Positions 1-9,356 of a stretch of DNA of 41,327 nt are shown piece after piece. Each line of letters begins with the position of its first letter. Position 1 is the stretch's first letter. This stretch comes from Algoriphagus aestuarii (GTDB taxonomy: Bacteria > Bacteroidota > Bacteroidia > Cytophagales > Cyclobacteriaceae): positions 1 through 41,327 of the forward strand of contig JAFIDK010000003.1 in assembly GCA_017051695.1 (NCBI GenBank). Direction: 5' to 3'. The position numbers and the translations under genes are program-made. The notes below the pieces were generated by a model that saw only the letters and a list, made by a program, of their open reading frames with translations, made no database searches and was not told where the DNA came from.

Positions 1-3
1 AGA

Positions 4-113
4 TTTAGGCGGCCTAGCGCAGGGGTCCCACCTCTTCCCATCCCGAACAGAGAAGTTAAGCCCTGCAGCGCCGATGGTACTGGGGTTACACCCGGGAGAG
101 TAGGTCGCCGCCA
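4..113 (+). rRNA. rrf: 5S ribosomal RNA
   Basis: This is the 5S rRNA of the large ribosomal subunit. The highly conserved core CCATCCCGAACAGAGAAGTTAAG is present at about 38-60, followed by GCCGATGGTACT, and the ends pair through GGCGGC (8-13) with GCCGCC (107-112) as helix I. Its position at the left edge implies that the 16S and 23S genes lie just outside the window on the same strand. The exact ends are uncertain by a few bases. It is followed directly by a strong terminator. Confidence 0.95.
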
Positions 114-122
114 CATTATTCT

Positions 123-160
123 AAGCCCTTTGGTTAATTCCAAAGGGCTTTTGTGTTTTT
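123..160 (+). terminator. rRNA operon terminator
   Basis: An 11-bp perfect stem (123-133 with 140-150) closes a TTAATT loop and is followed by a T-rich tract to 160. It sits ten bases after the 5S rRNA and would end the rRNA operon transcript. Confidence 0.88.
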
Positions 161-193
161 AGCTAGTACTCTATTTTTTTACAGGTGTGCTAG

Positions 194-640
194 TTAGTCC
201 CATATATTGAACTGACTAAAATGATGCTTGAAATGCTTAGGGTGAAATAACTCCCATTCTTCAAAAGTCAATAGGCCAAACCTAGGGTGGATAGTTTGGG
301 CAGTGGAGTTTTCTTTAAAATACCTATCATATTCCTTTAAACTTTTAAGTAGCGCTTCTTTCGCCTCTTCCAAAGCCTCAAATTTCAGAGGCATTAAGTT
401 GTCTCCAAGACCGGGCGCTTTTATTCCTTTTGGAAATTCCAATTCAGTGTGTAACAAGGCTTCTTTTTGGGATAATTGCTTTTCACTTGGTATGAAAGGT
501 GGATATGAAATCCTCCCTGTGGATAGCTTAACAGTGACCGTCAAATGCTCGACCATATGCTGTGCTGTCATGATGCCAAAGGCTGGCTTTGTATTTTTAG
601 TTAGTCTCTCTAACTTTTGTTTTAATACTTCAATATTCAT
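194..640 (-). CDS. DinB-superfamily DUF1569 protein
   Basis: A 148-residue soluble protein with the look of the DUF1569 branch of the DinB/YfiT four-helix superfamily. The N-terminal MTAQHMVEHL (about residues 24-33) and the C-terminal FHPKHFKHHFSQF (about 131-143) carry the spaced histidines expected for the family's metal site; the first helix begins with the usual leucine/lysine-rich segment. The family is common in Bacteroidota, where its members are sometimes annotated as small-molecule (thiol) transferases or stress proteins; the substrate is unknown. It stands alone between the rRNA operon and nrdA, with the nrdA terminator just upstream of its start. Family assignment is fairly secure; function is not. 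Confidence 0.75.
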   Translation of the reverse strand: MNIEVLKQKLERLTKNTKPAFGIMTAQHMVEHLTVTVKLSTGRISYPPFIPSEKQLSQKEALLHTELEFPKGIKAPGLGDNLMPLKFEALEEAKEALLKSLKEYDRYFKENSTAQTIHPRFGLLTFEEWELFHPKHFKHHFSQFNIWD

Positions 641-663
641 GTTTTTGGTATTTTGTTTGGATC

Positions 664-696
664 AAAAAAAAGCGTTTGATACTATCAAACGCCTTT
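664..696 (-). terminator. Terminator after nrdBA
   Basis: A 9-bp stem, GCGTTTGAT (672-680) with ATCAAACGC (684-692), closes a 3-base loop. Read on the minus strand it is followed by eight T residues (664-671), so it ends the nrdB-nrdA transcript. The other side also has a TTTT, so weak bidirectional action is possible. Confidence 0.8.
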
Positions 697-719
697 TCTC
701 AATTAACGAACTCTAAATA

Positions 720-3119
720 TTAACTGCCACACATTTCACATCCTTCCGGATCGTCTAATGAGCAGGCGATTGCGTCTTGTTTGAGAGACTTTGCATCCAT
801 TTCTTCTTGCATTGCCTTATCTACCTTTGGTTCGAAATTGCTCTTATCCAAAGTGAATTTAATAGCACTTGCTGCAGCTTGAGATCTTAGGTAATACATA
901 CCGGTCTTAAGGCCTTTTTTCCAAGCATAAAAATGCATCGAAGTAAGTTTACCGAAGTTAGGATCCTGAAGGAAGACATTCATGCTTTGGGACTGACAGA
1001 TATAGGCTCCTCTATCGGCAGCCATATCAATGACTACCTTTTGGGAAATTTCCCAAACAGTTTTATAGATGTCTTTGATGTTTTGTGGAACCCCAGGAAG
1101 GCTTTGTACAGAACCATTTGTTGAAATTAATCTGTTTCTCATGGTGTCATTCCAAAGACCTAATTGGATCAGGTCTTTCATCAAGTGCTTGTTTACTACA
1201 ATAAATTCACCTGATAAAGTTCTTCTAGTGTATATATTAGTAGTATATGGCTCAAAGCACTCGTTGTTTCCAAGAATTTGAGAGGTGGATGCAGTTGGCA
1301 TAGGAGCAACCAATAAGGAGTTTCTCATGCCATATTTTTTCACTTTTTCTTTGACAGCTGTCCAATCCCATCTTTCTGACTTTGGAGTTACTCCCCACAT
1401 GTCAAACTGTAAGATTCCCTGTGATGCAGGAGAACCTTCATAGGTCTCGTATGTTCCTTGGGTCTTTGCCAATTCCATGGAAGTTTCGACAGCAGCATAA
1501 TAGATCGTCTCGAAGATATCTTCATTCAGTCCTTTTGCCTCAGCAGATTCAAAAGGCATTCTCAACATGATAAATGTATCTGCTAGCCCTTGTACTCCAA
1601 GCCCAATCGGTCTATGTCTGAAGTTGGATCTACGTGCTTCTTCTACAGGATAGTAGTTTACATCGATTACCTTATTCAGATTGCGTGTCGCAACTTTGGT
1701 GATCTCATAAAGTTTTTGATGGTCAAAAAACATTTTTCCATCCGGCCCCATTTTGACAAACTTTGGTAGGGCCAAGGAAGCTAAATTACAAACGGCTACT
1801 TCATCAGGAGAGGTGTATTCGATGATTTCAGTACAAAGATTGGAAGATTTGATTGTTCCAAGGTTTTTCTGATTGGATTTGCCATTGGCAGCATCCTTAT
1901 ACAACATGTAAGGAGTTCCAGTCTCAATTTGAGATTCAAGGATTTCAAACCAAAGTTCCTGAGCTTTTATAGTTTCTCTTGCTCTTCCTTCTTTCTCATA
2001 CTTTTCGTATAATCTTTCAAATTCTTCTCCATGGCACTCTGATAATCCTGGTGCTTCATTTGGGCAGAAAAGAGACCAATTTTCATTTTGTTCTACTCTC
2101 TTCATAAACAAATCCGGGATCCATAGCGCATAGAATAAATCCCTGGCTCTCATTTCCTCTTTGCCGTGGTTTCTTTTCAGTTCCAAAAAGTCCTTTACAT
2201 CAGCATGCCAAGGTTCAAGGTAAATAGCAAAACTTCCTTTTCTCTTTCCTCCTCCTTGATCCACATAACGAGCAGTCATGTCGAAGTTTCTAAGCATTGG
2301 CACAATTCCATTGGATACGCCGTTGGTGCCTTTGATGTAGGATCCTTTCGCTCTCACATGGTGGATAGAAAGTCCGATACCTCCGGCAGATTGAGAAATT
2401 TTCGCACACTGCTTCAAAGTATCATAAATTCCGTCAATGCTATCGTCCTTCATAGTAAGAAGGAAACAAGAAGAAAGCTGTGGTTTTGGAGTGCCTGCGT
2501 TAAAGAGAGTCGGTGTAGCATGCGTAAACCATTTTTCAGAAAGTAGGTTGTAGGTCTCCAACACAGAGTCAATGTCATCTTTATGGATTCCCACAGATAC
2601 TCTCATCAGCATATGCTGAGGTCTCTCTACAACTTTCCCATCGAGACGGATCAGGTAGCTTCTCTCCAAAGTTTTGTACCCAAAGTAATCGTAGTCAAAG
2701 TCTCTTTTATAATCCACCGCAGCATCTAGTTTTGCTGCATTCTTTTTAATCACTCCATATACTTCCGGATCAATCAAAGATGCATTAGCTCCAGTCTTTG
2801 GATTGATGTAAGTGTAAAGTCGCTTCATTGTATTGGAGAAGGACTGGCTAGTAGTTTTATGCAAGTTGGATATAGCAATCCGTGCGGCCAAAATGGCATA
2901 ATCTGGATGCTTTACTGTTAAAGAAGCGCAAACTTCTGCAGCAAGATTATCCAGCTCTGTAGTTGTGACACCGTCATACAATCCATCAATTACTTTCTTT
3001 GCAACCTCTATTGGCTGGATGAACTTTGGGTCAAGACCATAACAAAGGTTTTCAATACGAGTCGTGATTTTATCAAATCTTACTGACTCTCTTCTTCCGT
3101 CTCTTTTTATTACTAGCAT
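720..3119 (-). CDS. nrdA: Ribonucleoside-diphosphate reductase, alpha subunit (class Ia)
   Basis: The large subunit of aerobic class I ribonucleotide reductase, which reduces NDPs to dNDPs. It has 799 residues. An N-terminal ATP-cone regulatory domain covers about residues 1-90 ([18 protein letters not shown] start). The active-site cysteine of the first redox pair is C218 in QLSSCFL. The NLCTE motif is at 427-431 with the radical cysteine at 429, and the partner cysteine C444 lies in [10 protein letters not shown]. The tyrosine pair of the radical path is in GMYYLRSQ. The tail ends CEMCGS, with the shuttle cysteines C794 and C797 re-reduced by thioredoxin. It lies 39 bases downstream of nrdB on the same strand, so the two are almost certainly co-transcribed, and a terminator follows. 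The ATP cone suggests allosteric control by dATP/ATP. Confidence 0.98.
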   Translation of the reverse strand: MLVIKRDGRRESVRFDKITTRIENLCYGLDPKFIQPIEVAKKVIDGLYDGVTTTELDNLAAEVCASLTVKHPDYAILAARIAISNLHKTTSQSFSNTMKRLYTYINPKTGANASLIDPEVYGVIKKNAAKLDAAVDYKRDFDYDYFGYKTLERSYLIRLDGKVVERPQHMLMRVSVGIHKDDIDSVLETYNLLSEKWFTHATPTLFNAGTPKPQLSSCFLLTMKDDSIDGIYDTLKQCAKISQSAGGIGLSIHHVRAKGSYIKGTNGVSNGIVPMLRNFDMTARYVDQGGGKRKGSFAIYLEPWHADVKDFLELKRNHGKEEMRARDLFYALWIPDLFMKRVEQNENWSLFCPNEAPGLSECHGEEFERLYEKYEKEGRARETIKAQELWFEILESQIETGTPYMLYKDAANGKSNQKNLGTIKSSNLCTEIIEYTSPDEVAVCNLASLALPKFVKMGPDGKMFFDHQKLYEITKVATRNLNKVIDVNYYPVEEARRSNFRHRPIGLGVQGLADTFIMLRMPFESAEAKGLNEDIFETIYYAAVETSMELAKTQGTYETYEGSPASQGILQFDMWGVTPKSERWDWTAVKEKVKKYGMRNSLLVAPMPTASTSQILGNNECFEPYTTNIYTRRTLSGEFIVVNKHLMKDLIQLGLWNDTMRNRLISTNGSVQSLPGVPQNIKDIYKTVWEISQKVVIDMAADRGAYICQSQSMNVFLQDPNFGKLTSMHFYAWKKGLKTGMYYLRSQAAASAIKFTLDKSNFEPKVDKAMQEEMDAKSLKQDAIACSLDDPEGCEMCGS

Positions 3120-3158
3120 ATACTTTGGAGATTTAGGGTAGGTGGGTTATACAATAAA

Positions 3159-4139
3159 TTAAAAGTCCTCGCCTATGGAGAATCGTGGGGATGAATCTTG
3201 TGTTTCAGTAGACTTCATGACTCCTGCTTTCTGATAATCACCAACTCTTTTTTCGAAGAAATTGGTTTTTCCTTGAAGGGAAATCATATCCATGAAGTCA
3301 AATGGATTGGTACTATTCCATACTTTTTCGCAGCCGAGTTCCATCAATAATCTATCAGCTACGAATTCTATGTATTGACACATCAAATCTGCATTCATAC
3401 CGATCAGTCTTACTGGTAGGGCGTCGGTTACAAATTCCTTTTCAATGGTCACTGCATCAATGATAATTTCGCGAACTGTTTCTTTTGGCAATTGATTGAT
3501 GACATGCTCAGTATAAAGGTGACAGGCAAAATCACAGTGTAGTCCCTCATCTCTTGAAATCAATTCATTGGAGAAGGTCAGTCCAGGCATTAGACCTCTT
3601 TTCTTTAACCAGAAGATGGAGCAAAACGAACCAGAGAAGAAAATCCCTTCTACGGCAGCAAATGCGATCAATCTCTCCTGGAAGGAACCGTTGTCAATCC
3701 ATCTTAAGGCCCACTCCGCTTTCTTTTTCACACAATCAATATGTTCAATCGCATTTAACAATTTGTCTCTTTCTGAGGCATCTTTGATATAAGTGTCAAT
3801 CAGTAAGCTGTATGTTTCTGAGTGGATATTTTCCATGGCAATTTGAAACCCATAGAAAAACTTTGCCTCTGTATATTGTACCTCTGCTACGAAATGCTCT
3901 GCAAGGTTTTCGTTTACTATCCCATCACTTGCTGCGAAGAATGCGAGAACATGAGATATAAAATGCCTCTCCCCATCATTAAGACTTTTCCAGTCTACCA
4001 TATCCTGGCCCAAATCTATTTCCTCTGCGGTCCAAAAACTGGCCTCGGCTTTTTTATAAAACTGCCAAATGTCGTTATGCTGAATTGGGAATAATACGAA
4101 TCTGTTTTTGTTCTCTGATAAAATCGGTTCTTGCTGCAT
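3159..4139 (-). CDS. nrdB: Ribonucleoside-diphosphate reductase, beta subunit (class Ia)
   Basis: The small radical-generating subunit that partners NrdA. The 326 residues carry the ferritin-like di-metal site: D72, E103, H106, E164, E198 and H201 (the last two in [10 protein letters not shown]). The sequence ENIHSETY places a tyrosine at 110, four residues after H106 exactly as in E. coli Y122, so a stable tyrosyl radical and a di-iron class Ia/Ib enzyme are expected rather than the tyrosine-free class Ic type. It is the first gene of the nrdB-nrdA pair and is preceded by a 580-base non-coding region shared with the divergent rplU. No NrdR box matching the classical consensus could be found upstream by eye. 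Confidence 0.97.
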   Translation of the reverse strand: MQQEPILSENKNRFVLFPIQHNDIWQFYKKAEASFWTAEEIDLGQDMVDWKSLNDGERHFISHVLAFFAASDGIVNENLAEHFVAEVQYTEAKFFYGFQIAMENIHSETYSLLIDTYIKDASERDKLLNAIEHIDCVKKKAEWALRWIDNGSFQERLIAFAAVEGIFFSGSFCSIFWLKKRGLMPGLTFSNELISRDEGLHCDFACHLYTEHVINQLPKETVREIIIDAVTIEKEFVTDALPVRLIGMNADLMCQYIEFVADRLLMELGCEKVWNSTNPFDFMDMISLQGKTNFFEKRVGDYQKAGVMKSTETQDSSPRFSIGEDF

Positions 4140-4719
4140 CTCTCTCTTAAAATTTGATCTCTTTAAAGTATTTAGGTTTCCTTTAAATTATTTTACTACC
4201 GGCTGCGGATAGGAAAGGCTGCCTTTTCAGAACAGCCTCAGAACAAATATGTGAACCAATTCGGACAAATAAAATCCCTTAAGCAGTACTTAAAGTAAGT
4301 TTTTGAACTAAGTTCAAACATTGTTTATTTTACTATTTATCAGCTAATTATTGATTTATAGGTGAAGTAAAACAATAGCTAAAATGGCTAATTATGGCTA
4401 TTCAATTTTTTTTGAGAAAGTTTAAAAAAGTTTTTTTTACCAAAATTCAAGACTGGTTTTGAACTCAAGTCAATGCATGAAGCTTTGTTTTTTGGCAGGG
4501 CAAGTAATTGATAATCAGTTTTTACTGAATTATTTTCAATTAGTTTAAAAGATAATTCTATTGAAGTTTTTGAATGAAAAAGATCTGTTTATTTTGTAGG
4601 TGAGAACTTTTTCCTGATGCGAAGATAGTGGTATAAAGATAATTTGGAAAACTGTTTTTTTCTTCGGATCATCTTCCTTATATTTGCACTCCGATTTCGA
4701 CTAAGAATTCAAAATACTC
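4140..4719. promoter_or_regulatory. Divergent non-coding region between nrdB and rplU
   Basis: This 580-base AT-rich stretch contains no convincing gene. What it holds: a perfect 7-bp palindrome TTTGAAC-TAA-GTTCAAA at 4302-4318; a related element TTTTGAACTCAAGTCAA at 4457-4473; two TGGCTA direct repeats (about 4385 and 4395) flanked by AATAGC and GCTATT; a weak GGCTG/CAGCC stem at 4217-4237; and, at the right end, the rplU promoter. It must hold the nrdB promoter and possibly operators. The palindromes are seen directly; their regulatory role is inference. Confidence 0.5.
4679..4686 (+). promoter_or_regulatory. rplU-rpmA promoter, -7 element
   Basis: TATATTTG is an exact match to the Bacteroidota -7 consensus TAnnTTTG. 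It lies 33 bases before the rplU ATG. At the expected -33 position there is only a T-rich run, with no clear TTTG. Confidence 0.6.
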
Positions 4720-5031
4720 ATGTACGCAATTGTAAACATCGCAGGAAAGCAGTTCAAAGTAACAAAAGATCAGTTCGTCTTCGCTCCAAAGCTAGAAGGT
4801 GAAGCTGGCGCTTCCGTGGAATTTGACCAAGTCTTGTTAGCAGAAGCTGACGGCTCTGTGTCTGTAGGAGCTCCTTTATTAGCAGGAGCCAAGGTATCTG
4901 GGAAAATCCTAGATCATGTTAAAGGTGATAAAGTCATCGTCTTCAAAAAGAAGCGTCGTAAAGGCTACAAAAAGAAGAACGGTCACAGACAAGATTTCAC
5001 TAAAGTTTTGATCGAAAATATTGTACTATAA
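4720..5031 (+). CDS. rplU: 50S ribosomal protein L21
   Basis: A component of the large ribosomal subunit that binds 23S rRNA. The 103-residue length is normal for the family. The start [14 protein letters not shown] and the lysine-rich [16 protein letters not shown] segment before the C-terminal strand are diagnostic of L21. It forms the conserved rplU-rpmA pair with the gene 33 bases downstream, and an exact TAnnTTTG promoter element precedes it. Confidence 0.98.
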   Translation: MYAIVNIAGKQFKVTKDQFVFAPKLEGEAGASVEFDQVLLAEADGSVSVGAPLLAGAKVSGKILDHVKGDKVIVFKKKRRKGYKKKNGHRQDFTKVLIENIVL

Positions 5032-5064
5032 GTTTTCTCTCTGAAAACATAAAAGAATAAAACC

Positions 5065-5325
5065 ATGGCACACAAAAAAGGCGTCGGTAGTTCCAAAAAC
5101 GGAAGAGAGTCACATTCCAAAAGATTGGGTGTGAAGAAATTTGGTGGTGAGCAAGTAATTGCTGGAAACATTATCATTAGACAAAGAGGTACAAAACATC
5201 ATGCAGGTGAAAATGTAGGTGTTGGTAAAGACCATACCTTATTTGCTCTTTCTGATGGAGTTGTGACATTCAAGAAAAAATTTGATGGTAGATCTTATGT
5301 AAGTGTTCTACCTGCAGAAGCGTAA
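5065..5325 (+). CDS. rpmA: 50S ribosomal protein L27
   Basis: A large-subunit protein whose N-terminal tail reaches toward the peptidyl transferase centre. The 86 residues begin [20 protein letters not shown], the strongly conserved L27 N-terminus, with no Firmicutes-type cleavable extension. [20 protein letters not shown] and [11 protein letters not shown] follow as expected. It is co-transcribed with rplU and followed 20 bases later by a strong terminator. Confidence 0.98.
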   Translation: MAHKKGVGSSKNGRESHSKRLGVKKFGGEQVIAGNIIIRQRGTKHHAGENVGVGKDHTLFALSDGVVTFKKKFDGRSYVSVLPAEA

Positions 5326-5346
5326 TTAATCTGATTTCAGATAGAG

Positions 5347-5374
5347 AGCCCCTTCGTCCGAAGGGGCTTTTTTT
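5347..5374 (+). terminator. Terminator after rplU-rpmA
   Basis: A perfect 10-bp GC-rich stem (AGCCCCTTCG at 5347-5356 with 5359-5368) closes a 2-base TC spacer, so the real loop uses the innermost pairs. It is followed by a run of T residues. Confidence 0.92.
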
Positions 5375-5475
5375 GTGCCTTTATTTTTTTTAAAATACCG
5401 ACAGTCATTTTTTTAGGTCATGTTCCAAAGACTTTGCCTAATTTATTAACTTGGAAAACCACCAAATTAATACTT

Positions 5476-8400
5476 ATGAGCAAACTGATACGATTAGGAA
5501 TACTTTGTATTCTATTGGGTTTGGCAGGAATTTCTTCTGCCCAAGAAATACCCGATCCGAAAATTTATGAAGCCTTGGAATGGCGATTGGTAGGGCCACA
5601 TCGAGGAGGTCGCTCCGATGGGGTGACAGGTGTTGCTGGAAGTGATCATACCTATTATTTTGCTTCTACTGGGGGCGGAGTTTGGAAAACCATAGATTCT
5701 GGCTTGTCTTGGAAGTCGGTATCGGATGGGTTTTTTGGCGGTTCTATTGGAGCTGTAGCAGTTTCTCAAAGCGACACAAGTGTAGTCTATGCTGGTGGCG
5801 GAGAGAAAACCGTGCGAGGAAATGTTTCTTTTGGTTATGGAGCCTGGAAAAGTGAAGACGCAGGGAAAACATGGAAACAAGCTGGTTTGGAAAAAAGCAG
5901 GTTCATCTCAAGAATGAGAATCCATCCCGAAAACCCTGATGTTGTTTACGCGGCTGTTCTCGGTGATATTTTTAAGCCAGATGAAACTAGGGGAGTTTAT
6001 AAGACAACCGATGGTGGAAAAAGCTGGGAGAACGTTTTGTACTCAAGTGAAGTCGCAGGTGCTGTGGATTTGGTGATGGACCCCAATAACCCAGATATAT
6101 TGATTGCTACCACTTGGGATATCAAAAGAACTCCATATAGTTTAGAAAGTGGTGGTCCGGGATCCAAGATGTTTAAAACCACAGATGGAGGAAAATCCTG
6201 GGAAGACCTTACAAGCAAAGAGGGCTTTCCTGATGGGATTTTGGGAATCATGGGAGTGTCGATTTCACCTGTTAACTCCAATAAGGTTTATGCTATTATC
6301 GAAAATGAAAATGGAGGAGTCTACGTTTCATCTGATGGAGGCGAAAGCTGGGAAAAAACCAATGATGACCGAAACTTGAGACAAAGGGCTTGGTATTATA
6401 CCAGGATATTTGCTGACTCTCAGGATGAAGAAACAGTGTATGTATTGAATGTGAGTTACCATAAATCGACAGATGGAGGTAAAACCTTTGAAAGTGCCAA
6501 TGCTCCTCATGGGGATCATCATGATCTATGGATAGATCCTCAAAATAACCAGAGAATGATCATTGCCGATGATGGTGGAGCTCAGGTTTCAGAGGATGGT
6601 GGTGGTACTTGGTCCACTTTGATGAACCAGCCAACTGCACAGTTTTACCGAGTGACTACTGACAACAGTTTTCCGTATCGGATTTATGGTGCCCAGCAGG
6701 ATAACTCCACGGTGAGAATACGACATAGAAATGATGGGAGATCTATCACCGAAAGTGATTGGGAACCCACTGCCGGTGGTGAAAGTGGCTGGATAGCACC
6801 TGACCCTTTAAACAATGATATCGTATATGGTGGATCTTATGGAGGTTATCTGACAAGAGAAAACCATGATACCGGGACTTCAAGATCTGTAAATGTTTAC
6901 CCAAATAACCCAATGGGACATGGAGCAGAGGATATGAAATATAGGTTCCAGTGGAATTTCCCTATTTTCTTCTCACCTAATGATCCAAAATTGCTTTATA
7001 CAGCCAGTAATCAGATGCACCGATCTACTAATGGTGGACAAAGCTGGGAGGTATTCTCGCCTGATTTGACAAGAAATGACCAAAGTAAATTAGGGCCTTC
7101 TGGCGGCCCTATTACTAAGGACAATACTTCTGTAGAGTATTATGCTACGATTTTCACCGCAGCGGAATCTTCTTTAAAAGCAGGAGTGATTTGGGCTGGT
7201 TCCGACGATGGCTTGGTACATGTCACCCAGGATAATGGAGCAAGCTGGCAAAATGTGACACCTACAGGAATGCCTGAATGGTTACAAATCAACAGTATCG
7301 AAGCAAGTCCATTTGATCCTGCTGAAGCCTATTTCGCAGCTACCGGGTATAAAAACGGGAACTATGAGCCATATCTCTATACCACCAAAGATTATGGTAA
7401 GACATGGAGAAAAATCACTAACGGGATAAATGAGGAGCATTTTACAAGAGTAGTACGAGCCGATCCTGTCAAAAGAGGGATGTTGTACGCAGGCACAGAG
7501 ACAGCCATGTATTATTCAAAAGATGACGGCGCCTCTTGGTATTCATTGCAATTGAATTTACCGATAGTCCCAATCACTGATTTGGCTATCAAAGAGAATA
7601 ATCTGATTGCGGCCACTCAAGGCCGTTCCTTTTGGATCATTGATGACTTAACAGTTTTGCATCAGGCCGAGCCTGGGATGGAAAGCAGCAGTTTGACTTT
7701 GTTTAAACCCCAGGATTCTTATCGAATAGATGGAGTCAAAAGAAAAAGTGCTACCGAAGGTACTAACCGAGCAGGTGGAGTTTTAGTGTATTATTATATC
7801 GAAGAGAAACCTGAAGACGAATTGAAAATCGAATTCTTTGATAACCAAAATAACCTTTTGAAGGCTTATTCCACCAAAGGAATTGATGGTGATACTTTGA
7901 AAGTGAAAAAAGGGAGTAACGAATTTAACTGGAATCTACGGGTGGAAGATGCCGAAGATTTTGAAGGCATGATTATGTGGTCTGGAAGTCTCCGAGGACC
8001 AAAAGTAGTCCCTGGGACTTACAAAGTGAAAATAACAAAAGATGGCGAGGCTAAAGAGCAACCTTTCAATGTATTGGCAGACCCGAGATATGATTCTTCT
8101 CAGGAAGACCTGGTCGCACAATACGATTATCTATTGGAAGTACGGGATAAATTAACCGAAACACATCAGGTAATAAAACTGATCAGACAGTATAGAGCGG
8201 AAATGGACAGTTTGGAGACCAAGCCAGCCAATCTTGAGATGATCAAAACGGAAATGGATGAGATCGAAAAAACCTTGTACCAGACTCAAAACCAAAGTCG
8301 GCAGGACCCTTTGAATTTTCCGATCCGGTTAAACAACAAACTGGCTCACTTAAGTTCAGTGGTGGGTAATGGAGACTGGGCGCCGACTGATCAATCCTAT

Positions 8401-8529
8401 GAGGTGAAGGATGAACTGAATGAAAAAATAGATGTACAGCTGGCCAGATTTAAAAAACTGGAACAAACTCAAATCTCACAGATTTTAAATATTGAGGAGA
8501 TGAGAACGAAATTAGATATCAAAAAATAA
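5476..8529 (+). CDS. Secreted sortilin/VPS10-like Asp-box beta-propeller protein
   Basis: A large exported protein of 1017 residues built on Asp-box (BNR) repeats, the type often annotated as VPS10 domain-containing or glycosyl hydrolase in Bacteroidota. I chose the ATG at 5476 rather than an in-frame TTG at 5434 because it gives a clean signal peptide (MSKLIRLGILCILLGLAG, cleavage near SSAQ). About eleven S/T-x-D-x-G-x-x-W boxes are visible, for example TTDGGKSWENV, SSDGGESWEKT, SEDGGGTWST, TQDNGASWQN and TKDYGKTWRK, across roughly the first 700 residues; these predict two stacked propellers. The remaining 300 residues hold a beta-rich domain and a charged helical tail. No catalytic residues can be assigned, so an enzymatic role is not established. 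It is monocistronic, with a strong terminator. Confidence 0.8.
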   Translation: MSKLIRLGILCILLGLAGISSAQEIPDPKIYEALEWRLVGPHRGGRSDGVTGVAGSDHTYYFASTGGGVWKTIDSGLSWKSVSDGFFGGSIGAVAVSQSDTSVVYAGGGEKTVRGNVSFGYGAWKSEDAGKTWKQAGLEKSRFISRMRIHPENPDVVYAAVLGDIFKPDETRGVYKTTDGGKSWENVLYSSEVAGAVDLVMDPNNPDILIATTWDIKRTPYSLESGGPGSKMFKTTDGGKSWEDLTSKEGFPDGILGIMGVSISPVNSNKVYAIIENENGGVYVSSDGGESWEKTNDDRNLRQRAWYYTRIFADSQDEETVYVLNVSYHKSTDGGKTFESANAPHGDHHDLWIDPQNNQRMIIADDGGAQVSEDGGGTWSTLMNQPTAQFYRVTTDNSFPYRIYGAQQDNSTVRIRHRNDGRSITESDWEPTAGGESGWIAPDPLNNDIVYGGSYGGYLTRENHDTGTSRSVNVYPNNPMGHGAEDMKYRFQWNFPIFFSPNDPKLLYTASNQMHRSTNGGQSWEVFSPDLTRNDQSKLGPSGGPITKDNTSVEYYATIFTAAESSLKAGVIWAGSDDGLVHVTQDNGASWQNVTPTGMPEWLQINSIEASPFDPAEAYFAATGYKNGNYEPYLYTTKDYGKTWRKITNGINEEHFTRVVRADPVKRGMLYAGTETAMYYSKDDGASWYSLQLNLPIVPITDLAIKENNLIAATQGRSFWIIDDLTVLHQAEPGMESSSLTLFKPQDSYRIDGVKRKSATEGTNRAGGVLVYYYIEEKPEDELKIEFFDNQNNLLKAYSTKGIDGDTLKVKKGSNEFNWNLRVEDAEDFEGMIMWSGSLRGPKVVPGTYKVKITKDGEAKEQPFNVLADPRYDSSQEDLVAQYDYLLEVRDKLTETHQVIKLIRQYRAEMDSLETKPANLEMIKTEMDEIEKTLYQTQNQSRQDPLNFPIRLNNKLAHLSSVVGNGDWAPTDQSYEVKDELNEKIDVQLARFKKLEQTQISQILNIEEMRTKLDIKK

Positions 8530-8531
8530 GG

Positions 8532-8566
8532 AAAAAGCTCCCGGAATTCCGGGAGCTTTTTCTTTT
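8532..8566 (+). terminator. Terminator after the Asp-box protein
   Basis: A near-perfect long palindrome centred at 8546/8547 (AAAAGCTCCCGG, AATT, CCGGGAGCTTTT), flanked by A residues on the left and T residues on the right. It begins three bases after the stop codon and could work in both directions, also serving the convergent rhomboid operon. Confidence 0.88.
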
Positions 8567-8724
8567 ATATGATTGTCCGCAATGATGCCAGTTACCTTAT
8601 TTTCTTTGCTTGATTGGCTGGAAGACCGATGACGGATGACCGAAGCAGTCTCACCACTAGAGTTTACCATTTATTAAGCCGTTTTAAACTATTAACTGGT
8701 AAAATAGCGGACACACATATTCTT

Positions 8725-9354
8725 TTAAAATGGCCTGTAGGATTTTATCTGATCTATAAAAAGAAAAATACTTTCAGGAGAGATGATAAGAATAAATAGA
8801 ATCCCAAATAGAGCACCGTATAGGTGGGCGTCATGATTGATGGCATCGTCTCCATTTTTGCCTTTGGTATAGGAATAAATAAGAAATAAGGCTCCAAGAA
8901 TAAAACCGGGCAAACAGAGAATTCCGAATAAACAGATATCCGACAAAGGCATAATGATAATGCTGGCAAAAACCGTCGCCGCAGTACCCCCGGAAGCGCC
9001 TAATGCTCGATAATAACTATCGTCTTGATTTTTTAAATAGGTAGGGATATCTGATATGATTATCCCAAGGAGATAGAACAAAACGAATACAATTCCACCG
9101 GTAACTACCCCGAACTTATATGCTAGAAATTGCTCCACAAATCCTCCAAAAAAGTAGAAGGTAAACATGTTGAACAACAAGTGCATGTAATCTTTGTGGA
9201 TAAACCCCGAAGTAATGAATCGGTCCCACTGACCCTTGTTTTTTATCAAATAGGGAACAAACATCCATCGATTGATGAATTCTGGCTTGTTAAAACCTAG
9301 TATGCTGGTAATGGCTGTCAAAATGATCAGCATTACCGTGATAGATAAATCCAT
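8725..9354 (-). CDS. Rhomboid-family intramembrane serine protease
   Basis: A 209-residue integral membrane protein with about six hydrophobic helices. The catalytic serine is S121 in ALGASGG (the GxSG motif of helix 4) and the catalytic histidine is H177 in NHDAHLYGALFG of helix 6; HLLFNMFTFYFFG at about 58-70 supplies the conserved H and N of helix 2. Both catalytic residues are present, so the protein should be active. Rhomboids cleave substrates within or near transmembrane helices; the substrate here is unknown. The gene starts two bases after the polyprenyl synthase stop and is the last gene of a minus-strand run. Confidence 0.92.
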   Translation of the reverse strand: MDLSITVMLIILTAITSILGFNKPEFINRWMFVPYLIKNKGQWDRFITSGFIHKDYMHLLFNMFTFYFFGGFVEQFLAYKFGVVTGGIVFVLFYLLGIIISDIPTYLKNQDDSYYRALGASGGTAATVFASIIIMPLSDICLFGILCLPGFILGALFLIYSYTKGKNGDDAINHDAHLYGALFGILFILIISPESIFLFIDQIKSYRPF

Positions 9355-9356
9355 GC

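Noticed and set aside
4140-4719. A classical NrdR box upstream of nrdB
   Set aside because: No sequence close to ACACTATATATAGTGT is present; the palindromes seen are of a different type.
5434-5475. TTG start adding 14 residues to the Asp-box protein
   Set aside because: The added residues are not signal-peptide-like, while the ATG at 5476 starts a clean signal peptide.
8614-8799. A 61-residue plus-strand open frame between the Asp-box and rhomboid genes
   Set aside because: It overlaps the rhomboid gene on the other strand, has no recognisable features and begins in repeat-like sequence.
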